Position numbers and translations under genes: made by a program
Shown: positions 6,175-11,634 of the stretch, piece after piece
Layout of the letters: each line of letters begins with the position of its first letter
How positions within the stretch are numbered: position 1 is the first letter of the stretch
Assembly: GCA_964579765.1 (NCBI GenBank)
Contig: CAZOIK010000101.1
Location: 1-11,634, forward strand
Reading direction: 5' to 3'
DNA from: DATNBT01 sp964579765
Lineage (GTDB): Bacteria; Acidobacteriota; Vicinamibacteria; Vicinamibacterales; CAVVIG01
Length of the DNA stretch: 11,634 bases
The notes under the pieces: model-generated
Database searches by the model: none
Told to the model about the DNA's origin: nothing
What the model saw: only the letters and a program-made list of their open reading frames with translations

Positions 6175-6192
6175 GCGGACCTGAAGGTCCGC
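6175..6192. terminator. Palindrome between convergent genes, likely bidirectional terminator or REP-like repeat
   Basis: GCGGACCT-GA-AGGTCCGC is an exact 8-bp inverted repeat (a TGAA tetraloop if the innermost pair opens). Imperfect flanking pairing continues outward (GTCGTGC on the left, GCACTAC on the right). It begins two bases after the stop of the minus epimerase gene and 63 bases after the stop of the plus synthase gene, so it could end transcripts from both sides. It lacks a clear uridine tract. Its compact, symmetric form also resembles dispersed palindromic elements. Confidence 0.55.
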
Positions 6193-6193
6193 A

Positions 6194-7237
6194 CTACACG
6201 AGCAGCAATTCCCAACGCACCGCCCACGTGACGTCTTCCCCAGGCGCGAGGACGACCATGCCGGTGTCCACGTCAGGCGGCCACACGGCGCCGAACGGAT
6301 CGGCGAGGTTGAACTGCGGCTCGACGACGACGAACGGTTGTTCGGGCGGCGCGTAGAGCTGCAGCGCGCGCACGTGCGGCGACAGCACGATCAGCCGCGC
6401 GTGGTAGCCGGCCGCCGGATCGTAAATCTCGACACGTGCGTCGCCGTCCGCGGACCGTTGCAGATCGACGAAGCAGTCGTCGAAGTAGCGGTCGCCGAGC
6501 GGCGCTCCGCCCGCGGCGGTGAAATCGTACGGCGTGCCGGCGACGGCCCGCAGCTCGCCCGTCGGAAACACGTCGTCGTAGTCGGTGACGAGCACGCGCG
6601 TGCGCGCGGGCAGGTGGACGCGCGCCTGGTCGCGGCGGCCGCTCGGCAGCGCGAAGTACGGATGCCAGCCGATGCCGACCGGCAGCGGCGCGTCGCCGGC
6701 GTTCGACGCGGTGACGGAGAGGTCGATCGCCTGCGGCCGGATCGAGGCGCCGATGCGCACGACGGTCTGCGAGAGCCAGTGGCCGTCGAAATCGCCGGCG
6801 TGATGCACGGCCGCGGCGCGATCGTCCGCGCGCTCGGCGACGTCCATGCGCGCGTCGAGGAGCAGGCCGTGCATCGCGCACAGCTCGGCGCCCGGCTCGG
6901 GCCCGTGCCAGTCGGCGGGCAGACGCACGCGGCGGCCGAGCACGTGCGCTTCGATCGTCAGGCCTTCCTCGGGAATCAGACGTCCACGGACGCGGTTGGC
7001 GAACGGCACGAGAAACGCGCCGCCGCAGCTGAACGACGCCACGCCGTTCCAGTCGGCATCGCCGCCGTTCATCCGCCGCGCGGCCTCGACGAGCGACGGC
7101 GAGTGCAGCAGATCGACCTCGCCGCGCTCCGGCAGCTCGGCGCGAACCTGGAAGAGCTGCATGCCGCGGCCCGGAAGGAACGTCGCGCCGACGAAGTGCG
7201 GCGCGGACGGGTTGACGGCCGGCGGCGCGCGCAGCAC
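6194..7237 (-). CDS. Aldose 1-epimerase (galactose mutarotase) family protein
   Basis: A 347-residue protein with the beta-sandwich mutarotase pattern. The segment LPGRGMQLFQVRAE (21-34) opens the fold; FLVPFANRVRGR (75-86) is the substrate-binding Pro-x-x-Asn-Arg block; AMHGLL has His123; GIGWHPYFAL has His192; YFDDCFVDL has Asp253/254; VVEPQFNLADPF has Glu306. His123, His192 and Glu306 line up with His96, His170 and Glu304 of GalM-type enzymes. They would interconvert alpha and beta anomers of free sugars in the cytoplasm. It lies 50 bases after the GH1-like gene, so glycoside hydrolysis and mutarotation are probably coupled. The start is doubtful: the frame is open far upstream, but no ATG, GTG or TTG lies between the previous stop and GTG 7237, although sequence just before it (IRVGGAEPL) looks family-like. 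Confidence 0.85.
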   Translation of the reverse strand: MLRAPPAVNPSAPHFVGATFLPGRGMQLFQVRAELPERGEVDLLHSPSLVEAARRMNGGDADWNGVASFSCGGAFLVPFANRVRGRLIPEEGLTIEAHVLGRRVRLPADWHGPEPGAELCAMHGLLLDARMDVAERADDRAAAVHHAGDFDGHWLSQTVVRIGASIRPQAIDLSVTASNAGDAPLPVGIGWHPYFALPSGRRDQARVHLPARTRVLVTDYDDVFPTGELRAVAGTPYDFTAAGGAPLGDRYFDDCFVDLQRSADGDARVEIYDPAAGYHARLIVLSPHVRALQLYAPPEQPFVVVEPQFNLADPFGAVWPPDVDTGMVVLAPGEDVTWAVRWELLLV

Positions 7238-7287
7238 GAGCGGCTCGGCGCCGCCGACGCGGATCGCGGACGCCTCGCGCGTTTCCG

Positions 7288-8487
7288 CTAGTCGAGAATG
7301 CGGAGCATGTCGCTCTCGGTCGGGAGCGTGTCGCGCCACTTGCCGATCAACTTCTTGTAGGCATGCCCGACCGGCCTGATCCGGCGGTCGAGATCGCACA
7401 GCCCCAGCGGGCCAACCGTGCCGTTGTTGTCGCGCAGCGCCGACTCCCAGTCCACCTGGTCCACAAGGCTGTACCACGTGAAGCCGACGAGCGGCACGCC
7501 GTCCTGCTTGAGCCGGTGCACGTTGGCCCACTCCTTTCGCAGCCACTTCACCGGATCCTTGCCGCCCATGGCGTTCGTCTCGGTGTGCATCACCGGGAGC
7601 CGGTAGCGCGTGAAGTACTGGTGCGTGATCGGGTAATAGCCGAGGATCTCGTCCGAGGACGACAGGGAGCCGTCGGCGTGGACCATGTTCTCGTTGGTCG
7701 CGTAATAGTCGTTGCCCATGACGCAGCGGTCTTTGAGATGGTGCTCGCGGAACCAGTGGTACTCGTCGCGGGTCATGCCGTTGTCCATCAGGTACTCGTA
7801 CATCTCGTCGTCCACGTGATGGCCGTACGTCAGGTCGAGCGACAGGAAGCGGCGTTCGTTGTACTGATTCGCGGCCTCGAGAGCGCCGGGCTCCTCGGCG
7901 TGGAAGTACTGCGTCGATTCGCTCTGGATGAAAATGGCGTCGGGACGCTTGCGCAGGATCGCGTGCATGGCGAGCAGGTTCGCGCGGCAGAGATGCTTGA
8001 GCGCCGTGACGAACGCGCGGTCGGAGCAGAGCCGCTCGTTCCACCAGCCGAACAGGCCCGAGAACGTCGCCGCGATGAAGATCTCGTTGACCGGCGTGTA
8101 GAACCGCACCCATGGATACCGCCGGGCAAACGCGGCGGCGTAGTCCGCGAACAGCGGCGGCCAGTCCGCGTTCTGGAAATCGCCGATCCAGTCTGGCACG
8201 CCGAAGTGGCACAGGTCGGCAATGACGGTGACATGCTGCGCGTGCAGCGCCTGCAACGTCTCGTCCGCGAACTCCCAGTCGTACATCCCCGGCCCCCGAT
8301 GCGTCGAGAAGTACGGCGGGCCGTAGCGGAGGCTCTCGATGTCGAGCTCCTCGAGCAGCGCGAAGTCGTCGCGCCAGCACTGGTAATGCCGCGTCTTCGC
8401 CAGCTCATCCTGGCGGATCCGGCGGCCCTGCCACTCGACAGTCGGGTAGCTGTTCTCGATGCCGGTGGCGAACATGAACTGCGGCAT
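7288..8487 (-). CDS. GH1-like beta-glycosidase family protein
   Basis: A 399-residue cytoplasmic enzyme of GH1/clan-A type. It begins MPQFMFATGIENSYPTVEW. YDWEFADETLQ and ADLCHFGVPDWI carry the strand-3 His block; FYTPVNEIFIAATF contains the acid/base Glu135 after Asn134; MHTETNAMGGK contains the probable nucleophile Glu303; GFTWYSLVDQVDWESAL is the aglycone-side Trp/Ser block. All expected catalytic residues are present. Retaining hydrolysis of a beta-glycoside is likely; the specificity is unknown. I chose ATG 8487 since the family pattern begins there and the hydroxylase promoter (8517-8545) lies upstream of it. ATG 8538 would add 17 residues without family character. Neither has a good Shine-Dalgarno. 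The epimerase gene follows 50 bases on. Only 86 bases separate it from the divergent hydroxylase gene. Confidence 0.88.
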   Translation of the reverse strand: MPQFMFATGIENSYPTVEWQGRRIRQDELAKTRHYQCWRDDFALLEELDIESLRYGPPYFSTHRGPGMYDWEFADETLQALHAQHVTVIADLCHFGVPDWIGDFQNADWPPLFADYAAAFARRYPWVRFYTPVNEIFIAATFSGLFGWWNERLCSDRAFVTALKHLCRANLLAMHAILRKRPDAIFIQSESTQYFHAEEPGALEAANQYNERRFLSLDLTYGHHVDDEMYEYLMDNGMTRDEYHWFREHHLKDRCVMGNDYYATNENMVHADGSLSSSDEILGYYPITHQYFTRYRLPVMHTETNAMGGKDPVKWLRKEWANVHRLKQDGVPLVGFTWYSLVDQVDWESALRDNNGTVGPLGLCDLDRRIRPVGHAYKKLIGKWRDTLPTESDMLRILD

Positions 8488-8516
8488 GTCGGTCTGCTGG
8501 GTGGTGAATGCAAGGA

Positions 8517-8545
8517 TTGGGCACAACCCGGCGTTCATATAGAAT
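8517..8545 (+). promoter_or_regulatory. Sigma70-type promoter of the hydroxylase gene
   Basis: TTGGGC (8517-8522), a 17-base spacer and TAGAAT (8540-8545) form a good -35/-10 pair. Transcription would start near 8552, giving a leader of about 22 bases. AAGGGAGG (8563-8570) is the ribosome site for ATG 8574. The minus strand of the same stretch (TTACGC, 17 bases, TATATG) could drive the divergent glycosidase gene. Confidence 0.55.
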
Positions 8546-8573
8546 GCGCAATCTCACAGCGTAAGGGAGGATC

Positions 8574-10106
8574 ATGGCTCCGTACACCGGTCAGCAGTAC
8601 CTCGACAGCCTGAAAGACGGCCGCGAGATCTGGATTTACGGCGAGCGCGTGAAGGACGTCACCACGCATCCCGCGTTCCGCAACACGGTGCGGATGATCG
8701 CCCGTCTCTACGATGCGCTGCACGACCCGGCGCGCAAAGACATCCTGACGACGCCGACCGACACGGGCGGCGGCACCGTCACCCACAAGTTCTACAAGGC
8801 CACAAAGACCGCCGAGGATCTCGTCGGCGCGCGTGACGCGATCGCCGAATGGGCGCGCGTCACATACGGCTGGATCGGCCGCAGCCCCGACTACAAGGCG
8901 GCGTTCCTCGCGACGCTCGGCGCCAACGCCGACTACTACGCGCCGTTCGCCGACAACGCGCGGCGCTGGTACAAGAAGTGTCAGGAGGAGGTCAGCTTCG
9001 TCAACCACGCGATCGTCAATCCTCCCGTCGATCGCGACAAGCCGCTCGACGAGGTGCAGGACGTCTACATGCACGTCGTCAAGGAGAAAGACGACGGCCT
9101 GATCGTCAGCGGCGCCAAGGTCGTGGCGACGACGTCGAGCCTGACGCATTTCAATTTCATCGCGAACAACGGCGCGCTGCCGATCAAGACGAAGCCGTTC
9201 GCGTTCGTCTGCATGGTGCCGACCGACGCGCCGGGGGTGAAGCTCCTCTGCCGTCCGTCGTACGAGTACATGTCGGCGGCGATGGGCACGCCGTTCGACT
9301 ACCCGCTCTCGAGCCGGATGGACGAAAACGACTCGATCCTGATCTTCAAGGACGTGTTCGTCCCGTACGAGAACGTTTTCGCGTACGGCGACATCGACAA
9401 GGTCAACAACTTCTTCCCGCGCTCGGGATTCCTGCCGCGGTTCATGTTCCAGGGCTGCACGCGTCTCGCGGTGAAGCTCGACTTCCTCGCCGGCCTGCTG
9501 CTCAAGGCCGTCGAAGCGACGGGCGCGAAGGACTTCCGCGGCGTGCAGGCGCAGGTTGGCGAAGTGCTCGCCTGGCGCAACTGCTTCTGGGGCCTCACCG
9601 ACGCCATGGCGCGGACGACGACGCCGTGGACGCCGGGGTACGTGCTGCCAAATCTCGACTACGGGCTGGCGTATCGCGTCATGGCGAGCATCGCGTATCC
9701 GAAGATCAAGGAGATCATCGAGAACACGCTCGCCAGCGCGCTCATCTACCTGCCGTCGAGCGCGCTCGACTTCAAGGTGCCCGAGCTCAAGCCGCTGCTC
9801 GATCAGTTCGTCCGCGGCAGCAACGGCTACGACGCGGTGAACCGCGTGAAACTGATGAAGCTGATGTGGGACGCCATCGGCACCGAGTTCGGCGGCCGGC
9901 ACGAGCTCTACGAGCGCAACTACTTCGGCAACCACGAGTCGATCCGCTTCGAGACGCTGCTCGTCGCGGACGTCACCGGCGCGACCAAGCGCTACAAAGG
10001 CTTCGCCGAGCAGTGCATGGCCGAGTACGACCTCGACGGCTGGACGGCGCCCGACCTCGTGTCGAACGCCGACGTCAGCGCGATCGTCAAGAAGTCGCTC
10101 GTGTAG
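8574..10106 (+). CDS. hpaB: 4-hydroxyphenylacetate 3-monooxygenase oxygenase component (HpaB family)
   Basis: A 510-residue flavin-dependent aromatic hydroxylase. Family members use reduced FAD and O2 to add an ortho hydroxyl to 4-hydroxyphenylacetate or similar phenols. The N-terminus (TGQQYLDSLKDGREIWIYGE, then VKDVTTHPAFR) is typical. Substrate-site residues Arg103 and Tyr107 (WIGRSPDYKA) and His145 (FVNHAIVNPP) match Arg100, Tyr104 and His142 of Thermus HpaB with a constant offset of three. The flavin-contact loop VATTSSLTHFNFIANN (184-199) and the C-terminal helical block are complete. Length is normal. Start ATG 8574 follows GGGAGG. The partner flavin reductase HpaC is not in the window, nor are ring-cleavage genes, so the true substrate could be another phenol (chlorophenol or pyrrole-carboxylate hydroxylases share the fold). 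A hairpin follows at 10128-10152. Confidence 0.92.
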   Translation: MAPYTGQQYLDSLKDGREIWIYGERVKDVTTHPAFRNTVRMIARLYDALHDPARKDILTTPTDTGGGTVTHKFYKATKTAEDLVGARDAIAEWARVTYGWIGRSPDYKAAFLATLGANADYYAPFADNARRWYKKCQEEVSFVNHAIVNPPVDRDKPLDEVQDVYMHVVKEKDDGLIVSGAKVVATTSSLTHFNFIANNGALPIKTKPFAFVCMVPTDAPGVKLLCRPSYEYMSAAMGTPFDYPLSSRMDENDSILIFKDVFVPYENVFAYGDIDKVNNFFPRSGFLPRFMFQGCTRLAVKLDFLAGLLLKAVEATGAKDFRGVQAQVGEVLAWRNCFWGLTDAMARTTTPWTPGYVLPNLDYGLAYRVMASIAYPKIKEIIENTLASALIYLPSSALDFKVPELKPLLDQFVRGSNGYDAVNRVKLMKLMWDAIGTEFGGRHELYERNYFGNHESIRFETLLVADVTGATKRYKGFAEQCMAEYDLDGWTAPDLVSNADVSAIVKKSLV

Positions 10107-10127
10107 CTCGCGCAGCGTAGAGGCCGA

Positions 10128-10152
10128 CTGCCGGCGCGTCCGCGTCCGGCAG
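10128..10152 (+). terminator. GC-rich hairpin after the hydroxylase gene
   Basis: CTGCCGG (10128-10134) pairs exactly with CCGGCAG (10146-10152). Inside, CGCG-TC-CGCG can extend the stem apart from one bulged T. It begins 21 bases after the stop. There is no uridine tract, so factor-independent termination is only a possibility. The rest of the 127-base gap (10107-10233) holds nothing else except the next gene's -10 box. Confidence 0.4.
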
Positions 10153-10218
10153 CCCGCGGCCAGCCTCGCCCCTGCGCGGCCTCCCACACTCCTCCAGCGA
10201 CAGCGCCTCGCCATCGTC

Positions 10219-10224
10219 TAGAAT
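10219..10224 (+). promoter_or_regulatory. -10 box of the membrane-protein gene, implying a leaderless or near-leaderless mRNA
   Basis: TAGAAT (10219-10224) stands nine bases before ATG 10234. Transcription would normally start 6-9 bases after it, at or within a few bases of the ATG, leaving no room for a Shine-Dalgarno, and none is visible. The 11 bases TAGAATGCGCA are identical to those in the hydroxylase promoter (8540-8550). No convincing -35 is found 17 bases upstream. Confidence 0.42.
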
Positions 10225-10233
10225 GCGCATGGC

Positions 10234-11313
10234 ATGAAGCAACCGGTCCTCGGCATCGTCGCTACGCTCGGCGTGATGGCGATCTCGCTCGCCTTCATCG
10301 CGCTCTTCAGCTTCGCGACCTTCTCCGGCTGGGTCGCGTACCTGCTGATGTGCGTGATCCCGATGCAGATCGTGATCGGCGTCACGTGGGGCGCCGATCT
10401 GCCCGGCTTCGCGGCCGCTCCTTCACAACCGGTGCGCGGCCTGCTGCTGACGATGCTCTCGCTTGCGGCCGGCGCGATTGTCGCCGTCGCCGCGCTCGCG
10501 CTCTTCGGCGCGCGAGTCACGCCGCCGGCTCCGATTCTCGTCCACTGGATCATCGTGTCGATCCCGGTGATGTTCTGCGGCGCCGTCATGTGGGGCGGCT
10601 GGCCGTTCACGGCAGTCATCAAGAACAAGTTCGCCGCCGGGCTGACGATGCTCGTCGTCTGCTATGCGGCCAACGCGCTGCTCTTCCGATTCCTGTTCAA
10701 CTACGAGTTCATGCGCGGCGCGCCGGTGTACGTCGCCGCGCTCGACCCGCACGGGCTGTTCAACGGCTGGAGCGCGCTGGTCTTCTACGTCACGGCGCTT
10801 GCCGGCATGTTCCTGATGATCGGCTTCGATCTCTGGCCGCTGACGACGGTCCCGGCGCTGATGACGCAGCCCGTGCTCGGCCTCGTGTGGACGCTCTGCA
10901 CGTTCGGCTTCGCCGCCGCGGCGATGTACGTCGGCATCGGCGTTCGCCACATGGACGTCGTCCGCTTCCTCGTGCGTGTGCCGGTCCCGCTCATCTTCGG
11001 CGCCATCGTCGTCCTGAACATGCTGCAGAACTCGCTCTTCGCGTCGTTCGCGCAGCCGGCCAAGGGAGTGCTCAACGCCGCCGCCATCGTCGTCGTCGGC
11101 ACTGTGCTGTCGATGGCCTGCGCGCTGACCGCGCCGACCGTCACCGGGCACCTCGCGGCCGGACCGCCGGCGTATGATTTCGAGATCTGGCTGGCGTCCG
11201 CGCTGTTGAGCGTGACGTTTCCGTTCCTGATCTTCTTCGCGGAGTTCTTCAAGTATTGGCCACTCGCGACATCGCAGACGCCGGTCGAGGCACAGGCGCC
11301 AACGGCCCGATAG
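10234..11313 (+). CDS. Polytopic integral membrane protein of unknown function
   Basis: A 359-residue, very hydrophobic inner-membrane protein that I do not recognise. By eye about ten spans are present, around residues 5-28, 32-51, 68-90, 100-120, 131-152, 180-200, 208-232, 245-268, 280-304 and 320-345. Short loops carry a few charged residues, and the C-terminal tail is polar (QTPVEAQAPTAR). Notable loop motifs are GVTWGADLPGF (49-59), MWGGWPF (118-124) and GFDLWPL (197-203). There is no ATP-binding or known transporter signature. ATG 10234 is chosen because it follows the -10 box; ATG 10229 is out of frame. The next gene appears to start inside its last codons, which suggests a two-gene operon. 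It might be a transporter or membrane sensor. Confidence 0.75.
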   Translation: MKQPVLGIVATLGVMAISLAFIALFSFATFSGWVAYLLMCVIPMQIVIGVTWGADLPGFAAAPSQPVRGLLLTMLSLAAGAIVAVAALALFGARVTPPAPILVHWIIVSIPVMFCGAVMWGGWPFTAVIKNKFAAGLTMLVVCYAANALLFRFLFNYEFMRGAPVYVAALDPHGLFNGWSALVFYVTALAGMFLMIGFDLWPLTTVPALMTQPVLGLVWTLCTFGFAAAAMYVGIGVRHMDVVRFLVRVPVPLIFGAIVVLNMLQNSLFASFAQPAKGVLNAAAIVVVGTVLSMACALTAPTVTGHLAAGPPAYDFEIWLASALLSVTFPFLIFFAEFFKYWPLATSQTPVEAQAPTAR

Positions 11314-11634
11314 CCCGCCGCGCCGCCGTCCGCTTCGTCGTCGTCTATCTCGTCTTCTGGTCGTTCGCGTCGCAGATCGCCGGCGGCCTGATTCTCTTTC
11401 CCGGCTTCTCGTTCCCGAGCCTCGGCACCGTGTGGCCGATGCGCGACGTCACGCTGTGGCTCGCGACGCACGTTTTTCACGTCCGCTCGCTCGAGTATGC
11501 CGGCACGAGCGGCGACACCGCGTTCCACTGGGTGCTGACGTGCGTGATCCGGGTCGTCTCGGCCATCGTCGCCAGGGTCTGGGCGACGGTCCGGCTGACG
11601 CCGGACACGACGAGCCGGACGCTCACAGTCGCCC
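11256..11634 (+). CDS. DoxX-like membrane protein, 5' part (cut by window end)
   Basis: A reading frame running off the window end, at least 126 residues. From about residue 25 it reads AAVRFVVVYLVFWSF, a first membrane span, then GTVWPMRDVTLWLATHVF and YAGTSGDTAFHWVLTCV, the Gly/Ser-Gly-Asp-Thr block followed by a span that is typical of the larger DoxX-like membrane proteins. The frame has no ATG near its beginning. TTG 11256, with GGAG at 11241-11244, is the best start and overlaps the preceding gene by 58 bases in another frame. The first 25 residues (LATRDIADAGRG...) are low in family character, so a start inside the window is likely but its exact codon is not sure. Function is unknown. 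Confidence 0.6.
   Translation, partial: MATRDIADAGRGTGANGPIARRAAVRFVVVYLVFWSFASQIAGGLILFPGFSFPSLGTVWPMRDVTLWLATHVFHVRSLEYAGTSGDTAFHWVLTCVIRVVSAIVARVWATVRLTPDTTSRTLTVA

Noticed and set aside
6129..6202. CACTACATGA (6129-6138) and CACTACACGA (6192-6201) as flanking direct repeats of a small mobile element
   Set aside because: The match is imperfect, the enclosed 50-odd bases have no gene or terminal repeats, and such a short likeness can arise by chance.
6194..8380. A single 728-residue minus-strand protein joining the epimerase to an upstream domain
   Set aside because: The first half lies in a wrong frame over the glycosidase gene and is low-complexity Arg-rich; only the part after about 7260 looks like real protein.
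7363..8613. A 416-codon plus-strand open frame
   Set aside because: It is antisense to the second GH1-like gene, which has the catalytic residues.
8535..10214. A 559-codon minus-strand open frame
   Set aside because: It is the antisense shadow of the hydroxylase gene; composition is Arg/Val/Glu-rich with no recognisable domain.
1..11634. CRISPR arrays, tRNA or rRNA genes, transposases, phage genes, toxin-antitoxin or defence genes
   Set aside because: No regularly spaced repeats, no tRNA TPsiC-type sequence with a cloverleaf, and no protein with such signatures was seen on either strand.

Overview
This is GC-rich, gene-dense bacterial chromosomal DNA with many GTG and TTG starts. No plasmid, phage or insertion-sequence gene is visible, and I found no tRNA, rRNA or CRISPR array. 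The outer-membrane acyloxyacyl hydrolase homologue implies a Gram-negative envelope. Two uncommon GH1-like glycosidase families and a TAGAAT-type -10 box would fit an Acidobacteriota (Vicinamibacteria-like) soil organism, but this assignment is inferred from family impressions only.

Layout. Positions 1-1528 lie on the minus strand: a fragment of a flippase-like membrane protein, then a PagL-like acyloxyacyl hydrolase. Reading the other way are an Hrp1-like two-CBS protein (1554-2006) and a small helical protein (2013-2267). Positions 2268-2678 are a puzzling strip. The protein-coding pattern switches strand near 2443, with an NTF2/SnoaL-like N-terminal half on the minus strand and a membrane-segment-like frame on the plus strand. 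A minus-strand operon follows: a 29-residue single-span membrane peptide overlaps (ATGA) a GH1-like glycosidase, which is followed closely by the SnoaL-like gene. A 364-base gene-free stretch with several hairpins separates this operon from a plus-strand pair, an Hsp20 chaperone (4369-4908) and a cyclopropane-fatty-acid synthase (4993-6111). The Shine-Dalgarno of the latter lies in one arm of a perfect 9-bp inverted repeat.

A palindrome at 6175-6192 sits between the convergent synthase gene and a minus-strand sugar operon, consisting of a second GH1-like glycosidase (7288-8487) and an aldose-1-epimerase homologue (6194-7237). Diverging from this operon, behind a recognisable -35/-10 promoter, is an HpaB-type flavin-dependent aromatic hydroxylase (8574-10106) with all three substrate-site residues conserved but no reductase gene beside it. 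Last come a ten-span membrane protein of unknown function, apparently on a leaderless or nearly leaderless mRNA, and the start of a DoxX-like membrane protein cut off by the window end.

Functional themes. Hsp20, cyclopropane synthase, the PagL homologue and the Hrp1-like CBS protein would all fit envelope and stationary-phase or low-oxygen stress. The glycosidase-epimerase operon fits beta-glycoside breakdown, and the HpaB homologue fits phenolic catabolism. I see no clearly new multi-gene system. The points most worth following are the SD-sequestering repeat before the cyclopropane synthase, the micro-peptide coupled to the first glycosidase, the strand switch near 2443 and the 11-base sequence shared by two promoters.
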